Source: Anaerococcus nagyae (lineage in GTDB: Bacteria > Bacillota > Clostridia > Tissierellales > Peptoniphilaceae). From it: a stretch of DNA of 64,000 nucleotides. Below, in pieces: positions 17,157 to 25,909 of this stretch (the first letter of the stretch is position 1; the number at the start of each line of letters is the position of its first letter). The position numbers were made by a program, and so were the translations under genes. Location: the NCBI RefSeq assembly GCF_017874535.1, contig NZ_JAGGLS010000007.1, forward strand, positions 59,197-123,196, given 5' to 3'. Below the pieces are notes generated by a model. That model did not search any database and was not told the origin of the DNA. It saw only the letters and a program-made list of their open reading frames with translations.

Positions 17157-18497
17157 TTATAAAAGTTCTTTTCTCACTCTCTTTTTCATTAATATCATAT
17201 TAAATATTCCCTTAAACACAGAAGTTAATGTCATAGCAATCCACACTCCTGCCACTCCAAATATCGGCATAAACACTAAAGAGAATGGGATTCTCATAGT
17301 ATTTAATATTATAGCTATCCTTGCTGGAGTCTTGGTATCTCCCATACCATTAAAAGCTCCTGTAAGTCCAATTTCTACTGCCATAAATATTTGAGAAACA
17401 GATAAAATAGCAAGATATAAGGCTCCAAGCTTTATTGTCTCTGGATCGCTTGGGACAAATATTCTTATCAGCTGATATCTAAAGATAAATAAAACTAGCA
17501 TGGATATAGCACCTATAAAAAATACTATCTTAAAGGACTTTTTGATAACTTCATGTACCCTATCAAGAAATTTGGCACCATAATTCTGCCCAACCATTGC
17601 AGCTATACCTATTTGCAGACCTTCTGTAGTATTCCACGTTATAGATTCAAGCTGACTACCTGCAGAGTAGGCAGCCACCGCTGCTTCCCCAAATCCTGCC
17701 ATAAACTTATTTAGCATCATACTAACAAAAGCCATATAAGCATTCATCAAGGCAGATGGAAGCCCTAGCTTAAATATTTGACTCATCCATTCTACTCTAA
17801 GATCCCAAGAACTTATGGAATTCTTTAGAAGTTCATTCTTTCTAATAATTCTGACTACAAATATTACACTAACAATAATTTGAGCCAGTACCGTAGCTAT
17901 GGCTGCACCTTTAACCTCAAGTCTAGGTATAGGACCCCATCCAAAAATCAAAATTGGATCTAGGATAATATTTGCTATAAGACCAATTGAATTGATCTTA
18001 AAAGGTGTTAAAGAGTTTCCTAAAGATTGAAAACTTTGAGAAAGAACTGGATTTATAAAGAAAAATGTTATACCTAAAGCTAATATGAATATATAATCTT
18101 TAGCATCTTGGCTAGCAACATCTGATAATTTAAAAAACCCAACATATAAATTTCTAAAAATAAGTAGTATTAAAGTATATATAATGGCTAGTATAATAGT
18201 TAAAATATAACCATTGTTTAGAACTCTAACTGTTTCTTTCTTGTTCTCTCTTCCAAAAGCTTGTGAAGCAAAAACCCCCATACCAACTTTGGGTATCATA
18301 GTAATAGAATTTGCAATCCATATCAAAAATCCTGCAAGTCCAACACCTGCAAGGGCATTAGAACCTAAGCGTCCTATAAAAAACATATCTACAAAACCGT
18401 AGGTAATCTGGATAAAAGCAGTTAAGGCTAGTGGTATTGATAATTTTAAAAGAGAAGAAGTGATATCACCCTTAGTCAAGTTTACATTTCGATCCAT
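17157..18497 (-). CDS. MATE-family efflux transporter (second copy)
   Basis: A 446-residue protein with about 12 membrane segments. The opening, LTKGDITSSLLKLSIPLALT, followed by YGFVDMFFIGRLGSNALAGVG, is typical of the DinF/NorM-like MATE group; GAFNGMGDTKTPARIAI near residue 383 is a second conserved segment. It is expected to exchange cations for a drug or metabolite. It is only loosely similar to the MATE protein at 9422. The gene is alone, with its own terminator. An ATG behind GGAGGG fixes the start. Confidence 0.9.
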   Translation of the reverse strand: MDRNVNLTKGDITSSLLKLSIPLALTAFIQITYGFVDMFFIGRLGSNALAGVGLAGFLIWIANSITMIPKVGMGVFASQAFGRENKKETVRVLNNGYILTIILAIIYTLILLIFRNLYVGFFKLSDVASQDAKDYIFILALGITFFFINPVLSQSFQSLGNSLTPFKINSIGLIANIILDPILIFGWGPIPRLEVKGAAIATVLAQIIVSVIFVVRIIRKNELLKNSISSWDLRVEWMSQIFKLGLPSALMNAYMAFVSMMLNKFMAGFGEAAVAAYSAGSQLESITWNTTEGLQIGIAAMVGQNYGAKFLDRVHEVIKKSFKIVFFIGAISMLVLFIFRYQLIRIFVPSDPETIKLGALYLAILSVSQIFMAVEIGLTGAFNGMGDTKTPARIAIILNTMRIPFSLVFMPIFGVAGVWIAMTLTSVFKGIFNMILMKKRVRKELL

Positions 18498-18595
18498 AAG
18501 CCCTCCTTTTTTAATATTTTACAATCATTTTGTAAAATTTCACAGAATTTATATAAGTTATGATTTAGCTATAAAATACAAAAAAAGAATGATTT

Positions 18596-18761
18596 ATGGA
18601 AAACTTTACAAGTTGGGTAGTAACTTAAAAAATGCTTCATTAGAGATTGCCTTAATCTTAGAAAGATTAATGTTTCTATTACAATCGAAGAAATTAAAAA
18701 TGATCCTAAAATTGGATTAGAGAATATAATAAATATATTACAAAATACACAAAAAACCTAA
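18596..18761 (+). pseudogene. Possible remnant of a small gene with frameshifts
   Basis: Protein-like pieces occur in three successive frames: MENFTSWVVT from 18596, then NASLEIALILERL, then TIEEIKNDPKIGLENIINIL running to a TAA at 18761. Two single-base shifts would join them. No family recognised, and chance is not excluded. The rest of 18498-18806 shows nothing further. Confidence 0.3.
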
Positions 18762-18806
18762 TAGGAATTCTTATTAATTGATCAAGATAACTTTTTAAGA
18801 AAAAAC

Positions 18807-18835
18807 TTGACAAATAAATATGGAAGCGTTAGACT
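18807..18835 (+). promoter_or_regulatory. Probable promoter of the LacI-type regulator
   Basis: TTGACA at 18807-18812, a 17-base spacer, then TAGACT at 18830-18835. The palindromic operator begins 10 bases further on, where a bound repressor would block the start of transcription. Confidence 0.55.
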
Positions 18836-18845
18836 ATAGATGTAA

Positions 18846-18859
18846 TGTAAGCGCTTACA
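18846..18859. promoter_or_regulatory. LacI-type operator upstream of its own regulator gene
   Basis: TGTAAGCGCTTACA is a perfect 14-base palindrome with the central CG typical of LacI/GalR-family operators. It lies between the probable promoter and the regulator's ATG at 18881, which implies autoregulation. A near-identical site is at 20004. A cre-like site bound by CcpA is the main alternative. Confidence 0.8.
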
Positions 18860-18880
18860 AATTATTGAATAGGTGATTAT

Positions 18881-19882
18881 ATGGATATTTATGATATCGC
18901 ACAGAAATCTGGATATTCTATCGCTACTGTTTCAAGAGTTCTAAATAATTCTGATAAAGTAAGTGATAAAGCTAAGGCAAAGATTTTAAATATTATTGAA
19001 GAAAATGACTATACTCCTAATAGAGTTGCAAGATCTCTTGCAAAAAATAAAACTTCTCTTGTTGGAATTATGGTTCCTGACATTAGAAAGTACTTTGAGT
19101 CACAATCCGCTTACGAGCTTGAACAAAGGCTTAATGCAAATGGATACCTCACTCTCCTAGGTGACAGTACTAATGACTTAACTAGAAAAAAAGCTTATCT
19201 CAACCTTTTAAGACAAAATAAAGTGGATGCTATAGTATGTGTTGGTTCAACCTACGAGCAGAATGATTTTTATGATGAAATCCTAAAATTATCAGACGAG
19301 ATTCCTTTTGCTATGGTAAATTCCAATCCAATTAATAAAAGTAAAAATATAAGTTATGTTTATATAGATGAGATTGATGCTATGAAAAAAGCTTTATCTC
19401 ACCTTTATCAAAAAGGCTATAAGCAACCTATGTTTGTTTCTTATGAAAAAAACTATGCTACGAGGTCTTACATAGCTAAAAAAGCTGGCTTTATAGAAGC
19501 ACTTGATGAACTTTATAAAAGTTCTGATTATATTGAATTTAAAATAAAGGATTTAGAAAAAGATTTAAAAAAATTAAATGAATTTTTAAAAGTTAACTCG
19601 AAAATAGATTCAATTTGCTTTGAACTAGACTTTCTAGCAATTCCAGCCTTTAAGTATTTGATTAATCAAGGAGTAAATATTCCTCATGATATTGGTATTA
19701 TAGGTTTTGATAATATTGATGCTACCAATTATGCTAGTAAAAAAATTACATCAATAGATCAAAATGTAGCGTTACAGGCAGATATAGCAACCAAAAGTCT
19801 TATAGATTTGATTGATAATAAAGAACTTGAAAAAAATAGCAATATGATAGAAGCAAAACTAATTATTAAAGAAACAACTTGA
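18881..19882 (+). CDS. LacI/GalR-family repressor, probable regulator of glucuronate use
   Basis: A 333-residue repressor. The helix-turn-helix is at the very N-terminus, DIAQKSGYSIATVSRVLNN (residues 4-22), followed by the hinge region around NRVARSLAKNKTSLVGIMVP, and then a periplasmic-binding-like ligand domain ending near residue 333. It is transcribed toward the uronate genes, and matching palindromic operators lie before its own gene and before uxuB. By analogy with KdgR-type LacI regulators, the inducer is probably a hexuronate pathway intermediate such as KDG (inference). Confidence 0.88.
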   Translation: MDIYDIAQKSGYSIATVSRVLNNSDKVSDKAKAKILNIIEENDYTPNRVARSLAKNKTSLVGIMVPDIRKYFESQSAYELEQRLNANGYLTLLGDSTNDLTRKKAYLNLLRQNKVDAIVCVGSTYEQNDFYDEILKLSDEIPFAMVNSNPINKSKNISYVYIDEIDAMKKALSHLYQKGYKQPMFVSYEKNYATRSYIAKKAGFIEALDELYKSSDYIEFKIKDLEKDLKKLNEFLKVNSKIDSICFELDFLAIPAFKYLINQGVNIPHDIGIIGFDNIDATNYASKKITSIDQNVALQADIATKSLIDLIDNKELEKNSNMIEAKLIIKETT

Positions 19883-19910
19883 TAAATATTAGTTAAATAA
19901 TTCTATATTA

Positions 19911-19957
19911 CTTATCCCATTATTTTAAAAACTTTATTTTTAAAATATGGGATAAGC
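19911..19957 (+). terminator. Long hairpin after the regulator gene
   Basis: CTTATCCCAT and ATGGGATAAG form the base and ATTTTAAAA/TTTTAAAAT the upper part of a stem of about 18 pairs. No strong T-run follows, so termination may be partial. It separates the regulator from the uxuB operon. Confidence 0.55.
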
Positions 19958-20003
19958 AATAAAAAATTCAATCTCTGAAATTAATTTATTTTTTTATTAC
20001 AAT

Positions 20004-20017
20004 TGTAAGCGGTTACA
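20004..20017. promoter_or_regulatory. LacI-type operator upstream of uxuB
   Basis: TGTAAGCGGTTACA differs by one base from the palindrome at 18846-18859. It lies 117 bases before the uxuB start and is the likely control site for the whole uronate operon. Confidence 0.75.
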
Positions 20018-20133
20018 TATAGGGTTAAGAATTTCAGTAGAATATATGTCAGTATTATGTTTCAAAAGTAAATGAATTTAGTATTAAAGCTACTCCCATA
20101 CTTTGCTTAATAAAATTATAGAAAGGAATAATA

Positions 20134-21714
20134 ATGGAACTTAAACTTACAAATATAGATCAAATAAAAGAAAAAGTTGATCATAAAATTAATTATGATG
20201 TTAAAAAACTAAGAAAAGATTCTATAAAAGATCCAAAATGGCTTGCATTTGGATCTGGTAACATATTTCGAGGCTTTATAGCTCGTGTTGGTCAAGATAT
20301 GATTAACTCAGGCAAATTTGATAGAGGAATCTCTGTTGTAGAAACTTTTGATCCAGAAATCGTAGAAAAAATTTATAAACCTTTTGATAACCTAGCATTA
20401 TCAGTAACCCTTCATAAAGATGGGGACTTTGATACAAATTTAATATCAAATCTTGCCGAAGCTCTTACTCTTGCTGATAAAGATAGAATAAAAGAGATCG
20501 CACTTAACAAAAACTTAGAACTAATGAGCTTTACAATCACAGAAAAAGGCTACAACTTATACACTTCTACTGGAGAACTTATTGATATAGTAAAAAACGA
20601 TCTAGATTCTAACCCAGAAGATGCTAGACATCTCATGAGTATAGTTACAAACCTTTTATACCAAAGATATAAAGATAGCAAGTCTCCTCTTACCCTATTA
20701 AGCTTAGATAATGCTAGCCATAACGGTGATTTAGTTAAAAAGTCTGTCATGATGATTGCTGAAAAGTGGAATGAAAATGGCAAAGTCGAAGATAATTTCC
20801 TAGAATATCTTAAAAACGATATATCTTTCCCACTTTCTATGATAGATAAAATCACACCAAGACCTGCTGGCATAGTAGCTAAATACGTAGAAGATCTTGG
20901 ATTTAGTAATATGGATACAGTTATTACAGAAAAAAATACCTACATTGCGCCATTCGTGAATAGTGAGGAGGCAGAATATCTAGTAATAGAAGATAGTTTC
21001 AAAAATGGTCGTCCTCCTTTCGAAGAAGCTAGTGTGTATATGACAGATAGATATACTGTAAATCAAGTTGAAACTATGAAAGTTACAACCTGTCTTAACC
21101 CACTTCACACAGCTCTTGCAACTTATGGTTGTATACTTGGATATGAGTCTATTGCAGAAGAAATGAAAGACAAGGAACTCGTAGACTTTATCAAAAAAAT
21201 CGGCTATGATGAAGGATTGCCAGTGGTTATCGATCCAAAAATTATAAGTCCAAAAGAATTTATAGATGAAGTAATTAATATAAGGTTTCCAAACCCAAAC
21301 ATGCCTGATACTCCTCAAAGAATTGCAACTGATACAAGTCAAAAAATATCAGTAAGATTCGGTGAAACTATAAAAAGATATATGGAAAATGACAAACTAG
21401 ATTCAGCAACTCTCACATATATTCCTCTTGCAATAGCAGGCTGGCTAAGATATTTACTAGGAGTTGACGATAAGGGAAATGACTTTGAACTTTCTCCTGA
21501 TCCACTAAGGGATGAATTAAGAGAAATTTTTGCTAATATAAAATTAGGAGAAGAGTTAGAAGATATCAAAGCTATCCAAAGACTATTATCAAACGAAAAA
21601 ATATTTGGTGTAAACTTAGCAGATGCTGGACTAGATGATAAAGTTATTAAATACTTTAGAGAGCTAATAGCAGGACCTGGAGCTGTTCGTAAAACTTTAG
21701 AAAAATATCTGTAA
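20134..21714 (+). CDS. uxuB: Fructuronate reductase (mannitol dehydrogenase family)
   Basis: A 526-residue NAD-dependent polyol/uronate dehydrogenase. The N-terminal Rossmann region includes WLAFGSGNIFRGFIARVGQD (residues 36-55), and the catalytic domain contains the family Lys region VETMKVTTCLNPLHTALA (about 311-328). It reduces D-fructuronate to D-mannonate. The length fits the mannitol dehydrogenase family, slightly longer than the E. coli enzyme. It is the first gene of the uronate operon behind a LacI-type operator and is followed 27 bases later by uxuA. Start fixed by GAAAGGA upstream. Confidence 0.92.
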   Translation: MELKLTNIDQIKEKVDHKINYDVKKLRKDSIKDPKWLAFGSGNIFRGFIARVGQDMINSGKFDRGISVVETFDPEIVEKIYKPFDNLALSVTLHKDGDFDTNLISNLAEALTLADKDRIKEIALNKNLELMSFTITEKGYNLYTSTGELIDIVKNDLDSNPEDARHLMSIVTNLLYQRYKDSKSPLTLLSLDNASHNGDLVKKSVMMIAEKWNENGKVEDNFLEYLKNDISFPLSMIDKITPRPAGIVAKYVEDLGFSNMDTVITEKNTYIAPFVNSEEAEYLVIEDSFKNGRPPFEEASVYMTDRYTVNQVETMKVTTCLNPLHTALATYGCILGYESIAEEMKDKELVDFIKKIGYDEGLPVVIDPKIISPKEFIDEVINIRFPNPNMPDTPQRIATDTSQKISVRFGETIKRYMENDKLDSATLTYIPLAIAGWLRYLLGVDDKGNDFELSPDPLRDELREIFANIKLGEELEDIKAIQRLLSNEKIFGVNLADAGLDDKVIKYFRELIAGPGAVRKTLEKYL

Positions 21715-21741
21715 GATTAAAAATGGAAAGGAATAAAACTT

Positions 21742-22836
21742 ATGAAAATGACATTTAGACATTATGGTAATGACGATCCTATAAAGCTTAAATATATCAA
21801 ACAAATCCCAGGTGTAACTGGAGTTATGTGTATGATGAATGAGTTTGAAGCTGGCGAAATTTGGGATAAGGAAACTTTTCAAAAATATGTTAATGAAGTT
21901 CATGCAGCAGGTCTTGAATGCGAAATCATAGAATCAATTAACGTTCATGAAGACATTAAAATGGGTCTTCCAACACGTGATAAATATATAGAAAATTATA
22001 AACAATCACTTAGAAATGTTGCAGAATGCGGTGTGAAAACTGTAATCTATAACTTCATGCCAGTATTTGACTGGGTTAAGACAGAGCTTAAACATGGACT
22101 TCCTGATGGCTCAAATACTTTAGCCTTTGACCAAAAAATGGTAGAAGGACTTACGCCTCGTGATATGGTAGATGGAATTCTTAAAGGCGCTGGAGACTTT
22201 CAATTACCTGGCTGGGAACCAGAAAGGCTTGAGCTTTTAGAAGAAGTTTTAGAAAAGTACAAGGATATCGACGAAAAGAAGCTTCGTGAAAACTATAAAT
22301 ACTTCCTAGAAGCTATTATTCCAATCTGCGAAGATCTAGGAATCAAAATGGCAGTCCATCCAGACGATCCAGCTTGGCCAATATTTGATATACCAAGAAT
22401 AACCTCTACTGTAGAAGACCTAGAAAAAATTGTAAATTTAGTAGATAGCCCATCCAATACCCTTTGTCTATGCACTGGTTCTCTTGGCTCCCGCAAAGAA
22501 AATGATATTCCTGCTATACTATATGACTTTGCTAAAAGAGGAAAAATTGGAGCAGTCCATGCTAGAAACATCAAATTTACAGGAGATAGAAAATTCTATG
22601 AAGCAGCTCATAAGAGTGATTATGGTTCTCTAGATATGTATGAAATCATGAAATCCCTCAAAGATGCTGGATTTGATGGATATATTAGACCAGATCACGG
22701 ACGTATGATTTGGGGAGAAGAAGGACGCGCAGGCTATGGTCTTTATGATAGAGCCTTAGGAGTAACATATCTGAATGGTCTTTTAGAAGCAATCGAAAAA
22801 GACGAAGATAGATACGATTCTAAGAAGAAGTATTAG
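21742..22836 (+). CDS. uxuA: Mannonate dehydratase
   Basis: A 364-residue TIM-barrel enzyme that dehydrates D-mannonate to 2-keto-3-deoxygluconate. It opens with MKMTFRHYGNDDPIKLKYIK, has the metal-site segments MAVHPDDPAWP (about 203-213) and CTGSLGSRKEND near 239-250, GAVHARNIKF (about 273-282), and YIRPDHGRMIWGEE near 314-327. These are the standard UxuA motifs. It is full length, second in the operon, and preceded by GGAAAGGA. Confidence 0.95.
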   Translation: MKMTFRHYGNDDPIKLKYIKQIPGVTGVMCMMNEFEAGEIWDKETFQKYVNEVHAAGLECEIIESINVHEDIKMGLPTRDKYIENYKQSLRNVAECGVKTVIYNFMPVFDWVKTELKHGLPDGSNTLAFDQKMVEGLTPRDMVDGILKGAGDFQLPGWEPERLELLEEVLEKYKDIDEKKLRENYKYFLEAIIPICEDLGIKMAVHPDDPAWPIFDIPRITSTVEDLEKIVNLVDSPSNTLCLCTGSLGSRKENDIPAILYDFAKRGKIGAVHARNIKFTGDRKFYEAAHKSDYGSLDMYEIMKSLKDAGFDGYIRPDHGRMIWGEEGRAGYGLYDRALGVTYLNGLLEAIEKDEDRYDSKKKY

Positions 22837-22839
22837 ATG

Positions 22840-22875
22840 ATTTAGATGGTCTGACTAATGTTAGATCATCTAAAT
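22840..22875 (+). other. Intra-operon hairpin between uxuA and the TRAP genes
   Basis: ATTTAGATG and CATCTAAAT pair across an 18-base loop directly behind uxuA, with no T-run. It may stabilise or partly terminate the upstream message and set the ratio of enzymes to transporter. Confidence 0.45.
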
Positions 22876-22896
22876 AATTGAAATTTGAGGATAACA

Positions 22897-23940
22897 ATGA
22901 AATTTAATAAGAAATTAATAACTCTAGTTTTATTCTTTGGACTTATTTTGACTTCTTGTGGATCAAATAAAACCAATAGTAAGACTAATACCGATAAAAT
23001 TATCATAAGAGTAGGTCATAACCAATCGCAAAAACACCCTACTCATCTAGGTCTTATAGCCTTTGAAAAATACATAGAAGATAACTTAGGCGATAAATAC
23101 GATGTGCAGGTATTCCCATCAGAACTATTGGGATCTCAAACAGATATGGTGCAGCTTACACAAACAGGAGCTATAAATATATGCGTAGCTAGTAATGCAA
23201 TACTAGAAACATTTGATAATGTATACGAAATATTTAACTTACCCTATCTATTTGTTTCTCCTGAATCCTACCACCATGTTATGGATGATAAATCTATAAC
23301 AAATCCAATCTTTACATCTACAAAAGATGCTGGATTTGAGGCTGTAACTTGGCTAGATGCTGGTAGCCGTTCCTTTTATACCAAAGATAGGCCTATAGAA
23401 AGTGCGAATGACCTTAAAGGACTTAAGATTAGAGTACAGCAATCTCCTACTAATGTAAAGATGATGAGCTTATTAGGCAGTTCTGCATCTCCTATGGGAT
23501 TTGGCGAAGTTTATACAGCTTTACAGGCAGGAATTATAGATGGTGCTGAGAATAATGAAATGTCCTTAACAGATAATGGGCATGGCGATATTTGTAAATA
23601 CTATTCATATGATATGCACCAAATGGTTCCAGATATAGTAATTGCAAACTATGACTGGCTTAATAAGCTACCTGAAAAAGATCGTAAAGTGTTTGAAGAA
23701 GGGTTCAAGATACTAAATGAGACCCAAAGAAAAGAATGGGTAATAGCCGTTGAAAACGCCAAGAAAAAGGCAGCAAATGAACAAGGAGTAGAATTCATAT
23801 ATCCAGACCAAAATGAATTTGTAAAAAAAGTTGCACCCCTTACAGATGAAGTTCTAAAAAGAAATACCAAACTTCAGCCTTACTATAAGGCAATACAAAA
23901 ATACAACAAAGAATATCCAGCAAAAAAGGAGATTGAGTAA
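22897..23940 (+). CDS. TRAP transporter solute-binding lipoprotein, DctP type
   Basis: About 347 residues. The signal peptide ends in LILTSCGS, a lipobox, so this is a lipid-anchored binding protein as expected in a Gram-positive cell. The DctP family region follows, with SLLGSSASPMGFGEVYTALQ-type residues near 190-209 and AGIIDGAENN just after; the Arg in GLKIRVQQSP contacts the substrate carboxylate in the family. The ATG at 22897 behind GAGG is preferred to an upstream TTG. The gene is between uronate enzymes, so the ligand is probably D-glucuronate. Confidence 0.9.
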   Translation: MKFNKKLITLVLFFGLILTSCGSNKTNSKTNTDKIIIRVGHNQSQKHPTHLGLIAFEKYIEDNLGDKYDVQVFPSELLGSQTDMVQLTQTGAINICVASNAILETFDNVYEIFNLPYLFVSPESYHHVMDDKSITNPIFTSTKDAGFEAVTWLDAGSRSFYTKDRPIESANDLKGLKIRVQQSPTNVKMMSLLGSSASPMGFGEVYTALQAGIIDGAENNEMSLTDNGHGDICKYYSYDMHQMVPDIVIANYDWLNKLPEKDRKVFEEGFKILNETQRKEWVIAVENAKKKAANEQGVEFIYPDQNEFVKKVAPLTDEVLKRNTKLQPYYKAIQKYNKEYPAKKEIE

Positions 23941-23941
23941 A

Positions 23942-24595
23942 ATGAGGAAAGTATTAGATAAAATAAATAGATTCTTATCTGCAGCTACTCTTTTTGTAAT
24001 GCTTATATTTGTAATATGGCAAGTATTTACTAGATATATACTTAAAAGTCCATCAACTTGGTCAGAAGAGCTTGTAAGCTTTCTCTTTGCTTGGACTACC
24101 TTATTTGGAGCAAGCCTTATAGTAAGCGAACGCGATCATATGAATATACCTGCCTTTGTAGAAACGAAAAGTCCAGTTTTTCAAAAAAACATGGCTATAT
24201 TTTCTGAAATAATGATATTTTTATTTTCGCTTTTTGTTCTCACATATGGTGGAATAAGAATTACAAAGCTTGCTTTAAACCAAATGACCTCATCTTTAGG
24301 AGTAGCTATAGGAATATTTTATATCCCACTCCCCTTTACCGGAATTATCAACATGATCTATTCTCTAATGAACATAGTTGATATAGCAAAAGGAAGGGTG
24401 GTCTTTATCCAAGCCGAATCAGCAGCGGCTAGTTCTGAACGCATAGCAAATCAAGCAAGTGTTGCCAAGTTTAAAAACGAAAATGATATAGATAAGCTAA
24501 AAGAAAACAAATCAAAAACTAAAAAATCAGATTATAAGATACCTCAAAATGATGATAAATTAGTATTTGAAAGTAATAGCAACAAAGGAGAGTAA
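23942..24595 (+). CDS. TRAP transporter small permease, DctQ type
   Basis: About 217 residues with four membrane segments, including the DctQ signature WQVFTRYILKSPSTWSEEL (about residues 26-44), after which come FLFAWTTLFGA and SERDHM. The ATG at 23942 behind AAAGGAG is chosen over a TTG 9 bases upstream. Unusual: after the last membrane helix a hydrophilic tail of about 65 residues, rich in Lys, Asn, Ser and Ala, extends the protein beyond the usual DctQ length. The stop is one base before the large permease start. Confidence 0.88.
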   Translation: MRKVLDKINRFLSAATLFVMLIFVIWQVFTRYILKSPSTWSEELVSFLFAWTTLFGASLIVSERDHMNIPAFVETKSPVFQKNMAIFSEIMIFLFSLFVLTYGGIRITKLALNQMTSSLGVAIGIFYIPLPFTGIINMIYSLMNIVDIAKGRVVFIQAESAAASSERIANQASVAKFKNENDIDKLKENKSKTKKSDYKIPQNDDKLVFESNSNKGE

Positions 24596-24596
24596 A

Positions 24597-25898
24597 ATGG
24601 GTGGACAAGCCTTAGCAGTAATTTTAATATCATTAGCTATACTCTTACTATTAGGTGTACCAATAGCTTTTTCAATAGGTATAGCTTCAATTATAACAAT
24701 ATTATCAACTATAGATTTAAATGTAGCAGTGCTTACTGCGGCCCAACGAACATTTGTAGGAATGAGCTCATTTACCCTTACAGCAATTCCATTTTTTATA
24801 CTAGCTGGCAACCTCATGAACGAGGGTGGTATAGCAAAAAGACTTGTGAATTTTGTAATGGCAATACTTGGCAAACTTCCTGGTGCACTCCTTGTAACAA
24901 ATGCGGGAGCTAATGCACTTTTTGGAGCAATCTCAGGATCAGCCTCAGCTGCTGCTGCAGCGGTTGGTTCCATGGTAAAAGAAGGAGAAGAGAAAATGGG
25001 ATATGACAATGCTCTATCTGCAGCAACAAATGCAGCAAGTGCACCAGCAGGGCTACTTATACCCCCAAGCAATGCCCTTATAACCTATTCCCTAGTTTCA
25101 GGTGGTACTTCAATAGCAGCTTTATTCCTTGCAGGATATATACCAGGACTTATATGGACTCTTGCCTGCATAATAGTTGCAGTTCATATCGCAAGAAAAA
25201 AAGGATATCAAGGTGATAAAGATAAGTTTTCTTGGGCAAATCTAGGACGTGCAACTCTTGCTGCACTACCTGCTCTTGGACTAATCTTTATAGTAATAGG
25301 TGGAATTGTAGCTGGAGTATTTACAGCTACAGAGGGATCAGCTATATCAGTAGTTTATTCACTCATATTAGGGCTTATATATAAGAATCTTAACTTTAAT
25401 AAAATAATAGACATCATTATAGAATCAGCGAAAATGAGTGCAATTGTAGTATTTTTAATAGGTGTAAGTAATATCTTATCTTGGGTTATGGCTTTTACAG
25501 GTATACCACAAATGATAGGAAACGCTCTATTATCAGTAACAGAAAATCCAATCATCCTACTTTTAATAATGAATATTATCCTACTCGTATCAGGTACCTT
25601 TATGGATGTAACTCCAGCTATACTTATATTTACACCATTATTTTTACCAATAGTAGAATCCTTTGGAATGAATCCAGTTCAATTTGGGCTTATAATAATT
25701 TATAACCTATGTATAGGGAATATTACTCCACCGGTTGGAAACACTTTATTTGTGGCCATCAAAGTAGGAGATACTTCCCTATCCAAAGTCATGCCATATA
25801 TGATTAGATACTATCTATTCATACTAATAGGACTAGTACTTGTTACCTATATTCCTGCTATAACACTAGCTTGGCCACAAAGTGCAGGATTACTATAA
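24597..25898 (+). CDS. TRAP transporter large permease, DctM type
   Basis: About 433 residues and very hydrophobic. DctM features are the Gly/Ala-rich GAISGSASAAAAAVGSM (near 111-127), APAGLLIPPSNALITYSL (near 151-168) and the C-terminal GNITPPVGNTLFVAIKVG (near 374-391). The ATG at 24597 follows AAAGGAG; upstream in-frame codons belong to the end of the DctQ gene. With the DctP and DctQ proteins it forms a Na+-driven importer, here for hexuronate. Confidence 0.92.
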   Translation: MGGQALAVILISLAILLLLGVPIAFSIGIASIITILSTIDLNVAVLTAAQRTFVGMSSFTLTAIPFFILAGNLMNEGGIAKRLVNFVMAILGKLPGALLVTNAGANALFGAISGSASAAAAAVGSMVKEGEEKMGYDNALSAATNAASAPAGLLIPPSNALITYSLVSGGTSIAALFLAGYIPGLIWTLACIIVAVHIARKKGYQGDKDKFSWANLGRATLAALPALGLIFIVIGGIVAGVFTATEGSAISVVYSLILGLIYKNLNFNKIIDIIIESAKMSAIVVFLIGVSNILSWVMAFTGIPQMIGNALLSVTENPIILLLIMNIILLVSGTFMDVTPAILIFTPLFLPIVESFGMNPVQFGLIIIYNLCIGNITPPVGNTLFVAIKVGDTSLSKVMPYMIRYYLFILIGLVLVTYIPAITLAWPQSAGLL

Positions 25899-25909
25899 AG
25901 GAGCTTTAG

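Noticed and set aside
24560..25072. A 170-codon open frame on the minus strand
   Set aside because: It is the antisense of the TRAP large permease, whose Ala/Gly/Ile-rich codons give stop-free reverse frames.
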